A stretch of 64,000 nt of DNA from the NCBI RefSeq assembly GCF_029581195.1, contig NZ_CP120737.1, positions 2,418,001 to 2,482,000 of the forward strand, in the 5' to 3' direction. This document shows, in pieces, positions 52,227 to 60,301 of this stretch (its first letter is position 1; each line of letters starts with the position of its first letter). Source of the DNA: Solwaraspora sp. WMMD791. GTDB lineage: Bacteria > Actinomycetota > Actinomycetes > Mycobacteriales > Micromonosporaceae. The position numbers and the translations under genes are program-made. Under the pieces are notes generated by a model. It was not told the origin of the DNA and ran no database searches. It was given only the letters and a program-made list of their open reading frames with translations.

Positions 52227-52526
52227 CTCTGCGCGGCGCGTCCGGCAAGACCCGCGTACGTCTCCGACCTCGGGCGCGGGTCCGTCGTCTACCATCCCCG
52301 ACTCCCCTGGTCCGGCCCGGTTGCTGTCATCGCTGCTGTCAACAGCAACCGGGCCAGACGCGTCACGAGGCCGCGCGGCCGTACTGACAGCTTGGGAATC
52401 GGGTTGATCTACACCCTGAGTAGCCGTATCAGCTTATGAGCGGACACGGAGCGTGTTCCAACACGCGCAGTCGGGGCGCGACATGGGCCAGTGTTTACCG
52501 GCGTACCGGGCACGCGTCGGGCACGG

Positions 52527-53216
52527 TTAACTGGGGCCTGAGGGCGAACGGGGAGCCTGCGCAGGACCGGCTTGCGCTACTTCCTCAATAGATGGCAGGT
52601 TGTCGGTTTCGGCCGTTCGGACTACGCGTCGCACCATCTCTACATGCTCTAGATATTTCTGGACCTGCTCAGCCTCAGTTGCACCAAACACTTCTGGACG
52701 GTCTAGCATTCGTCGATAGAGGTCATAGAAGTCCGACTCTCCGCTGCGAAAGGCTTTGTAGTTCGCCTCCACCCTAAACCCTCGACTGAGCCCTAAAGTG
52801 AGAGCGGCATGGGCAGCGATAACTGTTACCAGTGCCTTCGACCACGGATCGGGCGTTATCGCTTGGGCCAAGATAGGCAAACTGACCGTCGATACAGTCA
52901 CCCAAACTAGAGAATAAATATGGAACCGGCGGTATCGTTCGGCCTGAGTCTTCCAAAATACAAGGGTTCCTTGGATTCGCTCGAAATTCTGAGAGAGCCG
53001 TTTCTTGGCTTCGTCTCCGAAGCGGGAGGAATCCGCAAAGGAAGGTCCGCCAGGGTTCAGGTTCACCACTCGGAACAGCGTTCGAAGTGCCGGATACAAG
53101 GTGACCATCGCAGCACCTACGTACCCGGACAGAGCGACAGCCCAGCCGTTGATGTCGACCTCCCACGAAAGCCCGGCGATCAGGGGATGGTACGTGTTGT
53201 CAGACGTCAAGCGCAC
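52527..53216 (-). CDS. SLATT-like membrane protein inside the AICE
   Basis: About 229 residues from GTG 53216 (start uncertain; no good ribosome-binding site, GTG 53237 also possible). Helices at ~22-42 (GWAVALSGYVGAAMVTLYPAL), ~98-118 (IYSLVWVTVSTVSLPILAQAI) and ~122-140. FWKTQAERYRRFHIYSLVW and SRGFRVEANYKAFRSGESDFYDLYRR match the SLATT/DUF4231 pattern of membrane effectors. Lower GC than its surroundings. Probably an accessory defence or abortive-type gene carried by the element (inference). Confidence 0.6.
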   Translation of the reverse strand: MRLTSDNTYHPLIAGLSWEVDINGWAVALSGYVGAAMVTLYPALRTLFRVVNLNPGGPSFADSSRFGDEAKKRLSQNFERIQGTLVFWKTQAERYRRFHIYSLVWVTVSTVSLPILAQAITPDPWSKALVTVIAAHAALTLGLSRGFRVEANYKAFRSGESDFYDLYRRMLDRPEVFGATEAEQVQKYLEHVEMVRRVVRTAETDNLPSIEEVAQAGPAQAPRSPSGPS

Positions 53217-53226
53217 CTTGACGTCT
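53202..53226. promoter_or_regulatory. Perfect inverted repeat at the SLATT-like gene's start
   Basis: AGACGTCAAG (53202-53211), five bases, CTTGACGTCT (53217-53226). It straddles the proposed GTG start on the minus strand and could be an operator, which would also argue that transcription starts nearby. Confidence 0.6.
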
Positions 53227-53732
53227 ACGCCGGCCACGGCGACAAGGCGCAGTATGCACAGCGCCGCAACCCAGCCATCCCGTCTGCCGTCGACCCGCAC
53301 TCCCGTGGAGCGGGCCGCCGCCCGGCCCGCCACGTCAAGACGGCCTTGACGCCCGTACGGACGCTGGCGGGTCGGGCGGTGGTCTGCTCGGCTCTGCCCG
53401 GGTCGACGGCGGGCGGGATGGCTCCCCCACCGCCACCACCCACGGCCCGGCACTCGCCGACGGCGGTCCGCCCATCCCCGGAGCCGGAGCGCCCCCGCCG
53501 GAGGCGCAGTAACCGCAACCCTGTATGCACCCGGCTCCCGCGCGATCGGCGCGGCGTGCGCTCGGCCACGCCGCGCCCCGGCCGGCGGCCGGCCCAACAC
53601 CACACATTCGGAACGCTGGCAGTCGGCGGCGGCCCGGTTGGTGTCCGCTCTCCGCGCCAGCCGCCGGGCGTGTTGCGGGGCCGGAGCGGAGCGGCAGCGG
53701 AGTGCAGGCCACGCGCCCAGGCGGCGGCGCGT

Positions 53733-53753
53733 GCGGCCCGCTTCGCGGGCCGC
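53733..53753. terminator. Hairpin in an otherwise gene-free stretch (53227-53822)
   Basis: GCGGCCCGC (53733-53741), loop TTC, GCGGGCCGC (53745-53753). The surrounding ~600 bases have open frames but none with credible composition, start or homology; I see no gene there. Confidence 0.6.
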
Positions 53754-53840
53754 CTTGAAAGACGTACAGAAAGTTCTCACAGGGCCGCCGGCAGCCGGCC
53801 TGGCAACCAGGAACCCGTACCGGTGGGTGACACTAGAAGG

Positions 53841-54098
53841 ATGGGCCACGGACCTGATACGGACGCGGAGTGGTGGACGACGTCAGAGGTAGCAGCCTAC
53901 CTGGGGGTACAGGTCGCTACCGTCACCAACTACCGTAAGCGCGGTCAGATGCCGGAGCCAGACGCCACTTTCGGCCGGACGCACGTATGGCGGCCGGTCC
54001 GGATCGTGGACTGGCACAGCGGACGGCCTCGGCCAGGTGTTGGCGGCCGCCCCGTGGCGGGGCCGAAGGAGCTAGGGTCAGAACCGGAGACTCCGTAG
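53841..54098 (+). CDS. Small MerR/excisionase-like HTH protein
   Basis: About 85 residues from ATG 53841; an in-frame GTG 53823 gives six more. EWWTTSEVAAYLGVQVATVTNYRKRGQMPEPDATFGRTHVWRPVRIVDWHSGRPR is a winged helix of the type binding element DNA. Convergent with the XRE gene, overlapping by 21 bases. Might regulate transfer or excision. Confidence 0.75.
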   Translation: MGHGPDTDAEWWTTSEVAAYLGVQVATVTNYRKRGQMPEPDATFGRTHVWRPVRIVDWHSGRPRPGVGGRPVAGPKELGSEPETP

Positions 54099-55310
54099 CT
54101 TCTCCAGGTAGTCGGCCGCAGTCGGCTCGTAAGGGTGATCGCGGGCGAGAAGTCTGCTCAGCTCGTTGGAACAGAGAATTAGCGAAGGAAGCGACTTACG
54201 ATCGCCATCGAGGGCGCGGTGGCCGTAAGCGGTTGCCTGCTCAACGTCGCCGGAGCGGGCAGCAACGACGCCGAGCGTGACCTGAGCCTCAGCAACACGC
54301 ATTGGCTTCCTGACCGTTCCGTCGGGGGCCGTCGACGATCGTATAACCTCGCGAGCGTACATCTCGGCAAGCGAGTCTTCACCGACAATCCGATAGCAGT
54401 CCATGGCGTAAAAGTCGAACTTTGCTGGATCGACCACGAAATGGTGGTCTGTGTCTTCGGGGTACGGAAGCGATTCCAACAGTTTTCGGCCCCGGTCTAG
54501 CGCCGTTTCAACCTGGCGTCGATCCCCCATTCGCGCCCACGCCTTGGCGCTCTGCGCTTCGAGCTGGACTGCTACGCCCTGGCGGGGCGCGGCAGTCGTG
54601 CCAGTCCTCGCAGCGACGACTACCCCTCGGTAGTCGCCCTGGGTAAGCGCGTACCAGGCTCGCATCTCGTGCGCCCACGCGACGACTTCACCGTTCCCCG
54701 ATTCGTTGCCAAGCGTCAAGGCGGCCTTGCGCGTCGCCTCGGCTTCTCGCCTCATACCCATGTCGTACTCGACGCAGCCAACGAGAAGCGCGATCCAGCC
54801 CGCGACGTTCAAAATCTCGCGATGTTGTGCAAGCGTCAGGCGTCTGCCAAGTAGGGCGGTCACTCGGTTCAGCCACGATCGGCCTTCAACCTGTAGCTGC
54901 TCCGGAGACATATATGGGTACTCGCAGCACAGTCGGTCGGCCGCGATCTTCAGCGCGTCAAGTGTGCTCTGGGACACGTCTGACGCACGTATCCGGGCAA
55001 GGATCTCCAGCGTTCCCATACCGGTGCCCTGCAGAAGATGGCCCTCGGTCTCAGACCGCCCCTCCCTGGGGAAGAAGGCGGCGGTAACGGTACCAAACGT
55101 CTTGGCGATCAGCGTCTTGTAGAACTGATCAGGCTCGGAGTCTCCAGCTTCCCACCTCTTCCAGTTGCGGATGAGCGTGCTGTCGGACGGCAGTGGCTCC
55201 CCAGCGTGGGTACGCATGGCACGAGTCGCGTCGCTCTGGGACCAGCCGCGCGCCGTGCGCTCCCGCCTGAGCCTTACCGCCCACGCGGGTCGATCTTCGC
55301 TGCTCAACAT
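54078..55310 (-). CDS. XRE-family regulator of the AICE with TPR-like domain
   Basis: About 410 residues from ATG 55310 (GTG 55322 possible). HTH: AVRLRRERTARGWSQSDATRAMRTHAGEPLPSDSTLIRNWKRWEAGDSEPDQFY. The remainder is helical with TPR-like repeats (VEQATAYGHRALDGDRKSLPSLI). Lower GC than the transfer genes. Divergent from the gene at 55540 across the palindrome at 55469-55485, so the probable repressor/activator of the transfer operon. Confidence 0.82.
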   Translation of the reverse strand: MLSSEDRPAWAVRLRRERTARGWSQSDATRAMRTHAGEPLPSDSTLIRNWKRWEAGDSEPDQFYKTLIAKTFGTVTAAFFPREGRSETEGHLLQGTGMGTLEILARIRASDVSQSTLDALKIAADRLCCEYPYMSPEQLQVEGRSWLNRVTALLGRRLTLAQHREILNVAGWIALLVGCVEYDMGMRREAEATRKAALTLGNESGNGEVVAWAHEMRAWYALTQGDYRGVVVAARTGTTAAPRQGVAVQLEAQSAKAWARMGDRRQVETALDRGRKLLESLPYPEDTDHHFVVDPAKFDFYAMDCYRIVGEDSLAEMYAREVIRSSTAPDGTVRKPMRVAEAQVTLGVVAARSGDVEQATAYGHRALDGDRKSLPSLILCSNELSRLLARDHPYEPTAADYLEKLRSLRF

Positions 55311-55468
55311 ATCGGCGTCCACGCCTCCAGTATCCCTCCGGACGGGGGCACGCAGTAGGGGACTTCGACCTGTCACCAGAGTGACACCTGTCGTTGTGCT
55401 GCCGGGCACGCGACAGTCGATCCAGGCATCGACCGATGCAAACCTTCCCATCGGGAGGGATGGCGAGA

Positions 55469-55485
55469 TACCAACTCAGTTGGTA
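55469..55485. promoter_or_regulatory. 17-bp palindromic operator candidate
   Basis: TACCAACTCAGTTGGTA: perfect 8-bp arms around a single C, between the divergent XRE gene and the first transfer-operon gene. Local AT content is raised, as at a promoter. Confidence 0.7.
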
Positions 55486-55539
55486 CTCTCTGGTTGAGCA
55501 GTCGCCCACAGGGGGCGCGCTCTGGACAGGAGGTCTGTT

Positions 55540-55857
55540 GTGAAGCTGTACGTGGACATCACGGGCAAGCAGGTGACGGTGTCGAAGGACCCGGAGCCGA
55601 AGAACGACCAGAACGGCAGTCAGCGGTCGGAGAAGGGTACGGGCCGGCTCATGTGGTCGACCCAGGTCTTCGTGCTGGACGAGACCGGGGGCGAGGTCAT
55701 CACCATCACTACGGCGGGTGAGAAGCCGAACGTGACGGTGGGACAGCTCGTCAACCCCGTTCAGTGGGAGGCCATCCCGTGGGCGACCAACGGGCGTTCC
55801 GGCGTGGCGTACCGCGCGACCGAACTGAAGCCGGCTACTGGCGCTTCGGCCAAGTAG
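55540..55857 (+). CDS. Conserved small AICE protein (possible ssDNA-binding/helicase accessory)
   Basis: 105 residues, GTG with GGACAGGAGG. KLYVDITGKQVTVSKDPEPKNDQNG then VFVLDETGGEVITITTAGEKPNVTVGQLVNP, an all-beta pattern compatible with an OB-like fold. Small proteins of this shape are frequent as the first gene of AICE transfer operons. A role like HelP of ICEBs1 is speculation. Confidence 0.65.
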   Translation: MKLYVDITGKQVTVSKDPEPKNDQNGSQRSEKGTGRLMWSTQVFVLDETGGEVITITTAGEKPNVTVGQLVNPVQWEAIPWATNGRSGVAYRATELKPATGASAK

Positions 55858-56020
55858 GTTCCTCGCACATCGTGCTGTGTCCGCCCCACGATGTCCGGGG
55901 CTCCTCCGGCGGCTTGAAGCCCGTCGTCACTGATCCCACCTTGTCGAGACCGGGAGTGGTTCTGACTCCTGCATTCCTGGTCTCGCGGTCACCGATGGTG
56001 GCCGCAACTCTGTAGTACCT

Positions 56021-56062
56021 GCGGGGCCGGTCTGACTCCTACATCACCCGGCCCCGCATTTT
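56021..56062 (+). terminator. Intrinsic terminator, first copy of a repeated intergenic element
   Basis: GCGGGGCCGG (56021-56030) pairs with CCGGCCCCGC (56048-56057), followed by ATTTT. The loop TCTGACTCCTACATCAC recurs exactly in the copy at 56569-56600. A diverged third version (GAGACC...GGTCTC with TCTGACTCCTGCATT) lies around 55945-55985. The 242-base gap 55858-56099 holds no gene. Confidence 0.8.
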
Positions 56063-56099
56063 CCAACCCGTTCATCCCTCATGTATGGGAGTGGTTGTC

Positions 56100-56528
56100 G
56101 TGCTCGTTTCCGCTGTCGTGTTCGCGGTGGTCGCCGCGACTTTGCACGCCGCCCACCAGTTGGCGGATCACGTTTTCGGCCAGACTGACGCTCAGGCCAC
56201 CAACAAGGCCGCTGCCGGTCTGTCCGGCTGGCGGCATCTGGCGGGCCACGTGGCCGCCTATCACCTGGTGGTCGCCGTGATGCTGGGCGTCACGGTGTGG
56301 GTGCTGGATCTTCCCGTCTCGGTCGCCGGTGTGGCAGCCGGTTTGGCGTTCTCAGCGGTGACGCACGCCATTCTGGACCGGCGTTGGCCGGTGCGGTGGA
56401 TTCTGGCCCGCACCGGATCGGAAGCGTTCGCTGACCGGGTCGCGCCGATCTGCGGGATGTACCTGGCGGATCAAGCCTTGCACTACGGCTGCCTGTGGGT
56501 GGCTGCGCTGCTGATCGCCGCTCTGTAG
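56100..56528 (+). CDS. DUF3307-like integral membrane protein
   Basis: About 142 residues; GTG 56100 preferred because GGGAG-N8-GTG mirrors the next gene's start; ATG 56085 is an alternative. AATLHAAHQLADHVFGQTDAQATNKAAAGLSGWRHLAGHVAAYHLVVAV has conserved His/Asp/Gln pairs of DUF3307-type membrane proteins; four helices. Function unknown; part of the transfer region. Confidence 0.7.
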   Translation: MLVSAVVFAVVAATLHAAHQLADHVFGQTDAQATNKAAAGLSGWRHLAGHVAAYHLVVAVMLGVTVWVLDLPVSVAGVAAGLAFSAVTHAILDRRWPVRWILARTGSEAFADRVAPICGMYLADQALHYGCLWVAALLIAAL

Positions 56529-56568
56529 CACCTGGCGGGCACTGTTCCCGCCGCGCGATGTCGAGCGT

Positions 56569-56600
56569 GGGGCCGGTCTGACTCCTACATCACCCGGCCC
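56569..56600 (+). terminator. Second copy of the repeated intergenic hairpin
   Basis: GGGGCCGG (56569-56576), the same TCTGACTCCTACATCAC loop, CCGGCCC (56594-56600). An additional stem GGCGGG/CCCGCC lies just upstream (56534-56552). About 30 bases are identical to the first copy, so it is a duplication and not chance. Confidence 0.8.
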
Positions 56601-56646
56601 TACGCCCTTCCAACCCATCCAACCCAATCGCTTGGGAGGACGTGTC

Positions 56647-57600
56647 GTGTCCAAGTCTAGCCCTCGCCCGTTCGGGCGGAAGTCAACCGGAACGGTGACG
56701 GTCATCGAGACCCAGGTTCACCGTTCCTCGGCGCGTAACGCCCGGCTGTCGTTCGTCCTGACCGCCATCGTCGTCGGCCTGGCCGCGATGGCTGTCGCCG
56801 CCGACTACATGCATCCGATCCTCGCCGGCCTGGCCGGCTTCGCGATCGGCGTCGCGGTCGGCTCCGTCGTCTGGACGCTGGTCCGGATCTGGCCACTGAT
56901 CCGCATCGTCTGGTGGTGGCTGCCGGAAATCGTGCTGTCCCTGGCCCTGGTGTACGGCTGGATCGCCCTGGCCGCACACACCAACCTGGCCGCCCGTCTG
57001 GCGGTCATCGCCGTCGTCGTCGGCGTTCCGGCCGCTGTGCCGGCTGTGCGCCGTCGGATCGTGGCGCTCGCGTGGTGCGTCATCGTGCGTCACCGGCTGC
57101 GGGTGTGCTTCGCGCAGTTCATCATCGCCAACCGGTCCGGATCGCTGCCGCTGATCCTGTGGGCCGCGCCGACACAGGTCGGCGAACGCGTCTGGATCTA
57201 TCTGCGGCCAGGGCTGTCGCACTCGGATCTCAACAGCCGGTTGGACAAGATCGCGGTCACCTGCCACGCGGCGGCCGTCACGATCGAACGCGCCTCGGAG
57301 CGCAACGCCGCCTATCTGCGGGTCGACGTCAAACGCCGTGACGTGCTCGGCGCGACCGTCGATTCCCCGCTGGTCGACCTGGTCGACCCGGACACCCCCG
57401 CCGACACCACCAGCCGCGACGGCGGCGACGCGCCGACCGCGCTGGACCTGCCCGACGTGGCAGAGCCGACCGGCACGCCGACCAACGGCAAGCCGGCCCC
57501 GTCACCGCGTACCGCGAATGGCCGTACCCCCGCCACCGCGACAGCGGCCCCGGCGACGGCCACCAGCTCCGACGGTGACGACGTCACCGACTGGATCTGA
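56647..57600 (+). CDS. Membrane subunit of the transfer apparatus
   Basis: About 317 residues, GTG after GGGAGG. Four to five helices between ~33 and ~130 (LSFVLTAIVVGLAAMAV, ILAGLAGFAIGVAVGSVVW, LPEIVLSLALVYGWIAL, LAVIAVVVGVPAAVPAV), then a soluble domain (APTQVGERVWIYLRPGLSHSDLNSRLDKIAVTCHA) like the pre-FtsK part of TraB proteins, then a Pro/Thr/Ala-rich tail. With the next gene it forms a split FtsK/TraB-like translocase. Confidence 0.78.
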   Translation: MSKSSPRPFGRKSTGTVTVIETQVHRSSARNARLSFVLTAIVVGLAAMAVAADYMHPILAGLAGFAIGVAVGSVVWTLVRIWPLIRIVWWWLPEIVLSLALVYGWIALAAHTNLAARLAVIAVVVGVPAAVPAVRRRIVALAWCVIVRHRLRVCFAQFIIANRSGSLPLILWAAPTQVGERVWIYLRPGLSHSDLNSRLDKIAVTCHAAAVTIERASERNAAYLRVDVKRRDVLGATVDSPLVDLVDPDTPADTTSRDGGDAPTALDLPDVAEPTGTPTNGKPAPSPRTANGRTPATATAAPATATSSDGDDVTDWI

Positions 57601-57694
57601 CCCCTACCCATCCGATCAGGGGCGCGGGACAGGTCCCGCTTGTCGCGGCTCTACCCGCGCCCCTTCCACCTTCCTATTCCTAGGAGCGCTCGCC

Positions 57695-58576
57695 ATGACC
57701 ACCACACCGATTCCCGCAGCGGGTAACCCGCTGGTGCCGGTCGGGCCGTCCCTGTCGATGTTCGACCCCATCTATCTGGGCATCGACGAGTTCGGGGAGC
57801 CCGTCTACCTCAACATGGTCTACCGCAACCTTCTCGCCGGTGGTGAACCCGGCGGCGGTAAGTCCGGACTGCTCAACACCGTCTGCGCGCACGCGGCCCT
57901 GTCCACCGACACCCGCCTCGTTCTGTTCGACGGCAAGCTCGTCGAACTGGGCATGTGGGAAGACGTCGCCGACGAGTTCATCGGCCCCGACATCGATCGG
58001 GCGCTCACCGTCCTGCGCCGCCTCCAGGTCGTCATGAACAACCGGTACGCCTGGCTCCGGGCACACGGACGCCGCAAGGTCACCCGTGCCGACAAGCTAT
58101 CGATCATCACCGTGATCTGCGACGAGATCGCGTTCTACTCCGCCACCATCGGCAGCAAGCCCGAACAGGAGGAGTTCGTCACGCTGCTGCGTGACCTGGT
58201 CGCCCGAGGCCGCGCCGCCGGTATCCCCGTCGTCGCCGCGACGCAACGGCCGTCGTTCGACATCATCCCCACCAGCCTGCGGGACCTGTTCGGCTACCGG
58301 GCCGCGTTCCGCTGCACCACCCCGAACAGCTCGAACATCGTTCTCGGCCACGGCTGGGCCGAACAGGGCTACTCCGCTACCGACATCTCCCCCACCAACC
58401 AGGGCGCCGCGTACCTCCTCGCCGAGGGCGGCATGCCCCGCCGCATCAAGGTCGCCTACCTGTCCGACCAGCAGATCCAAGCCATCGCGGACTACGCCGC
58501 CTGGATCCGGCGACCCACCAGCTTAGACACCGTCAACCAGCGGTACGCCCCACTGGACTGGGGGATGGCCGCATGA
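57695..58576 (+). CDS. FtsK/SpoIIIE-type DNA translocase (TraB/TraSA-like)
   Basis: About 293 residues, ATG. Walker A LLAGGEPGGGKSGLLN (~48-63), Walker B IITVICDEIAFY (~142), VARGRAAGIPVVAATQRPS (~170) and ...RDLFGYRAAFRCTTPNSSNIVLG are diagnostic. It lacks its own membrane anchor, which the previous gene supplies. Such translocases move double-stranded AICE DNA between mycelia in conjugation. TGA overlaps the next ATG. Confidence 0.9.
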   Translation: MTTTPIPAAGNPLVPVGPSLSMFDPIYLGIDEFGEPVYLNMVYRNLLAGGEPGGGKSGLLNTVCAHAALSTDTRLVLFDGKLVELGMWEDVADEFIGPDIDRALTVLRRLQVVMNNRYAWLRAHGRRKVTRADKLSIITVICDEIAFYSATIGSKPEQEEFVTLLRDLVARGRAAGIPVVAATQRPSFDIIPTSLRDLFGYRAAFRCTTPNSSNIVLGHGWAEQGYSATDISPTNQGAAYLLAEGGMPRRIKVAYLSDQQIQAIADYAAWIRRPTSLDTVNQRYAPLDWGMAA

Positions 58577-58770
58577 ACCGGCGAACCGGCAACACCGGAC
58601 CGAAGGTGCCGTACTGCGATCTGGTCGTCACCGGCACCCACGCCGACGTCACCGCTCTACGCGACGCGGTCCGCGCCAGCGGCCGACTCGTCTACATGTC
58701 CGCACCCGCCCAGGTCAGCGCGGACGACCCCCGCATCCGGATCGTCATCCGGCTGACTCCCACCCACTGA
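58573..58770 (+). CDS. Small AICE protein, 65 aa
   Basis: ATG overlaps the translocase stop (ATGA). Sequence such as PYCDLVVTGTHADVTALRDAVRASGRLVYMSAPAQVSADDPRIRIVIRLTP predicts an alpha/beta ferredoxin-like mini-domain. No recognised family. Position implies a role in transfer or its control. Confidence 0.7.
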   Translation: MNRRTGNTGPKVPYCDLVVTGTHADVTALRDAVRASGRLVYMSAPAQVSADDPRIRIVIRLTPTH

Positions 58771-58781
58771 AGGGAACCGTC

Positions 58782-59087
58782 TTGGAGCACATGAACACTC
58801 AGGTCGTGGCGGTGTGGGCCGTCGGCCCCGATGCGCCCGGCACCCAGGTCTTCACGGCGGACGAGTACGCCGACTGGGCCGAAACCAACACTGTGGCCGA
58901 CGCCTACCCCTGGCCAGCCCGATTCTTCGGTCCCACCGACGACGGGCGGCTCGTCGAACTGACCCACACCGCGACCGCCGACGACTTCAACGCCGACGGC
59001 TACGCCGTCGTCACCCACACCTGGGACTACCCCGATCCGAGCACCGTCCGGATCACCGGGCGTGCGCACCGCCACGGTCAAGCCTGA
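58782..59087 (+). CDS. Hypothetical AICE protein, ~100 aa
   Basis: TTG 58782 (GAAGGGAA upstream) or ATG 58791 (GGAG four bases upstream). Acidic, Trp/Tyr-rich: VFTADEYADWAETNTVADAYPWPARFFGPTDDGRLVELTHTATADDFNADGYAVV. No family recognised. Confidence 0.65.
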   Translation: MEHMNTQVVAVWAVGPDAPGTQVFTADEYADWAETNTVADAYPWPARFFGPTDDGRLVELTHTATADDFNADGYAVVTHTWDYPDPSTVRITGRAHRHGQA

Positions 59088-59199
59088 CCCCGGTAGCGCT
59101 CGCTACGCGGAACGACCGGCAGGACCGGCCTCAAGCCCTGGAAAGCTGTCCGGTCCTGCCGGCCACCACCACACCCATCCATGGAAGGACGTGGCCGTC

Positions 59200-59631
59200 A
59201 TGAAGGCTACCCACACTCCCCCCACGATCGCATCCGTCGAGCCGACCCCGGCTGACGTCCTGCGCGCCGCTGCCATCTACCTGGAGCGGTACGACTGGGC
59301 ACAGGGCGAGTTCTTCGCCCGCCCCAACCCCGCCGGATCGGCGCTGTTCCAGCCTGCCTGCGCCGTCGGTGCCATCTGCGCCGCCGCGAGCGGCCGATCC
59401 ATCGCCGCTCTGGGTGACATCCCGTCCGGTCCGGACGGCTACCTCATCAACCGGGCGCTACACGTACTGGCCAGCTACCTCGACGGCAGCGATGTCGAGT
59501 CCGGTGCCGCTGACCTGATCGCCGACTGGAACGACGAACAGGGCCGCACCCTCGTCGACGTCATCCTCGCCCTCACCGACGCCGCCCGCGACTGGGACCG
59601 CCACTACCCGCGTGGCGGTGAGAGCTCGTGA
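59200..59631 (+). CDS. DUF6197-like protein
   Basis: About 143 residues, ATG 59200. PTPADVLRAAAIYLERYDWAQGEFFARPNPAGSALFQPACAVGAICAAASG matches the DUF6197 pattern (L..A..yLe..gW.qg...d..G..CavGAi..A), common on actinobacterial mobile elements and phages. Function unknown. TGA overlaps the next GTG. Confidence 0.75.
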   Translation: MKATHTPPTIASVEPTPADVLRAAAIYLERYDWAQGEFFARPNPAGSALFQPACAVGAICAAASGRSIAALGDIPSGPDGYLINRALHVLASYLDGSDVESGAADLIADWNDEQGRTLVDVILALTDAARDWDRHYPRGGESS

Positions 59632-59927
59632 ACACCGTCGAGACCCCGTTGACGCCTGCCGTGCCACGGCAGAAGCGTCGGGGCGTCGTCGAGAACGACG
59701 AGTTCGCCGCCTTCGCCCGCCGGATCATCCGCGCTCACGGCCGCCGTGTCGCGAACGGAGACGTCGAGGCACTCCGTGACCTCACCGCGCTCGCCTCGGT
59801 GCTGGACGACACCATCGGGCAGGCCGTCACCGGCCTGCGTGCCTTCGGCTACTCCTGGGCCGAGATCGGCGCGCGGCTCGGCATCTCCCGCCAGGCCGCC
59901 CAGCAACGCTGGGGAGGCGACCGGTGA
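59628..59927 (+). CDS. Small HTH protein (sigma region 4-like)
   Basis: 99 residues. C-terminal HTH GYSWAEIGARLGISRQAAQQRWGGDR resembles sigma-70 region 4/MarR-like recognition helices. GTG overlaps the previous stop and its own TGA overlaps the next GTG. Probably binds element DNA. Confidence 0.75.
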   Translation: MNTVETPLTPAVPRQKRRGVVENDEFAAFARRIIRAHGRRVANGDVEALRDLTALASVLDDTIGQAVTGLRAFGYSWAEIGARLGISRQAAQQRWGGDR

Positions 59928-60301
59928 ACGCTCGCCTCGACCCCCGGCTCACCACCGCCGGACTCACCATCACCGTTCCGACACTCATCGAACTGTGGGC
60001 AGCGCACACCCCGGCCGACAACCCCGCACCGGCCACCTGCCCGGCCTGCGGCCACACCTACGCCCCGGACGCGCCGCTGTGCCCCACCGCCGCCACCGTG
60101 CGGCCCTTGCTGCGCCGTCGCCGCAACGAGGTCGCACCCGCCGCCTTCGGGCGGCTGACCGTCAACCAGCACGAGGACCTGTTCGGTAAACGGCTGTCCA
60201 CCCAGGTCCCCGCCTCCCGCGACCACCAGCCGGACAAGCCCGGCTACATCAGCGCACCGCTGTTTCCCATCGCCAGCGCGCCGACCGGAGGTGCCCGATG
60301 A
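59924..60301 (+). CDS. Small zinc-ribbon-like AICE protein
   Basis: 125 residues. ATCPACGHTYAPDAPLCPTA contains a CxxC...C motif; the remaining residues are basic (RPLLRRRRNEVAPAAFGRL). Partly degenerate zinc knuckle, likely nucleic-acid contact. Overlaps neighbours at both ends. Confidence 0.65.
   Translation: MNARLDPRLTTAGLTITVPTLIELWAAHTPADNPAPATCPACGHTYAPDAPLCPTAATVRPLLRRRRNEVAPAAFGRLTVNQHEDLFGKRLSTQVPASRDHQPDKPGYISAPLFPIASAPTGGAR

Noticed and set aside
52920-53840. Plus-strand frame extending upstream of the HTH gene at 53841
   Set aside because: The upstream part is antisense to the SLATT-like gene and of random composition; only the last ~85 codons form a domain.
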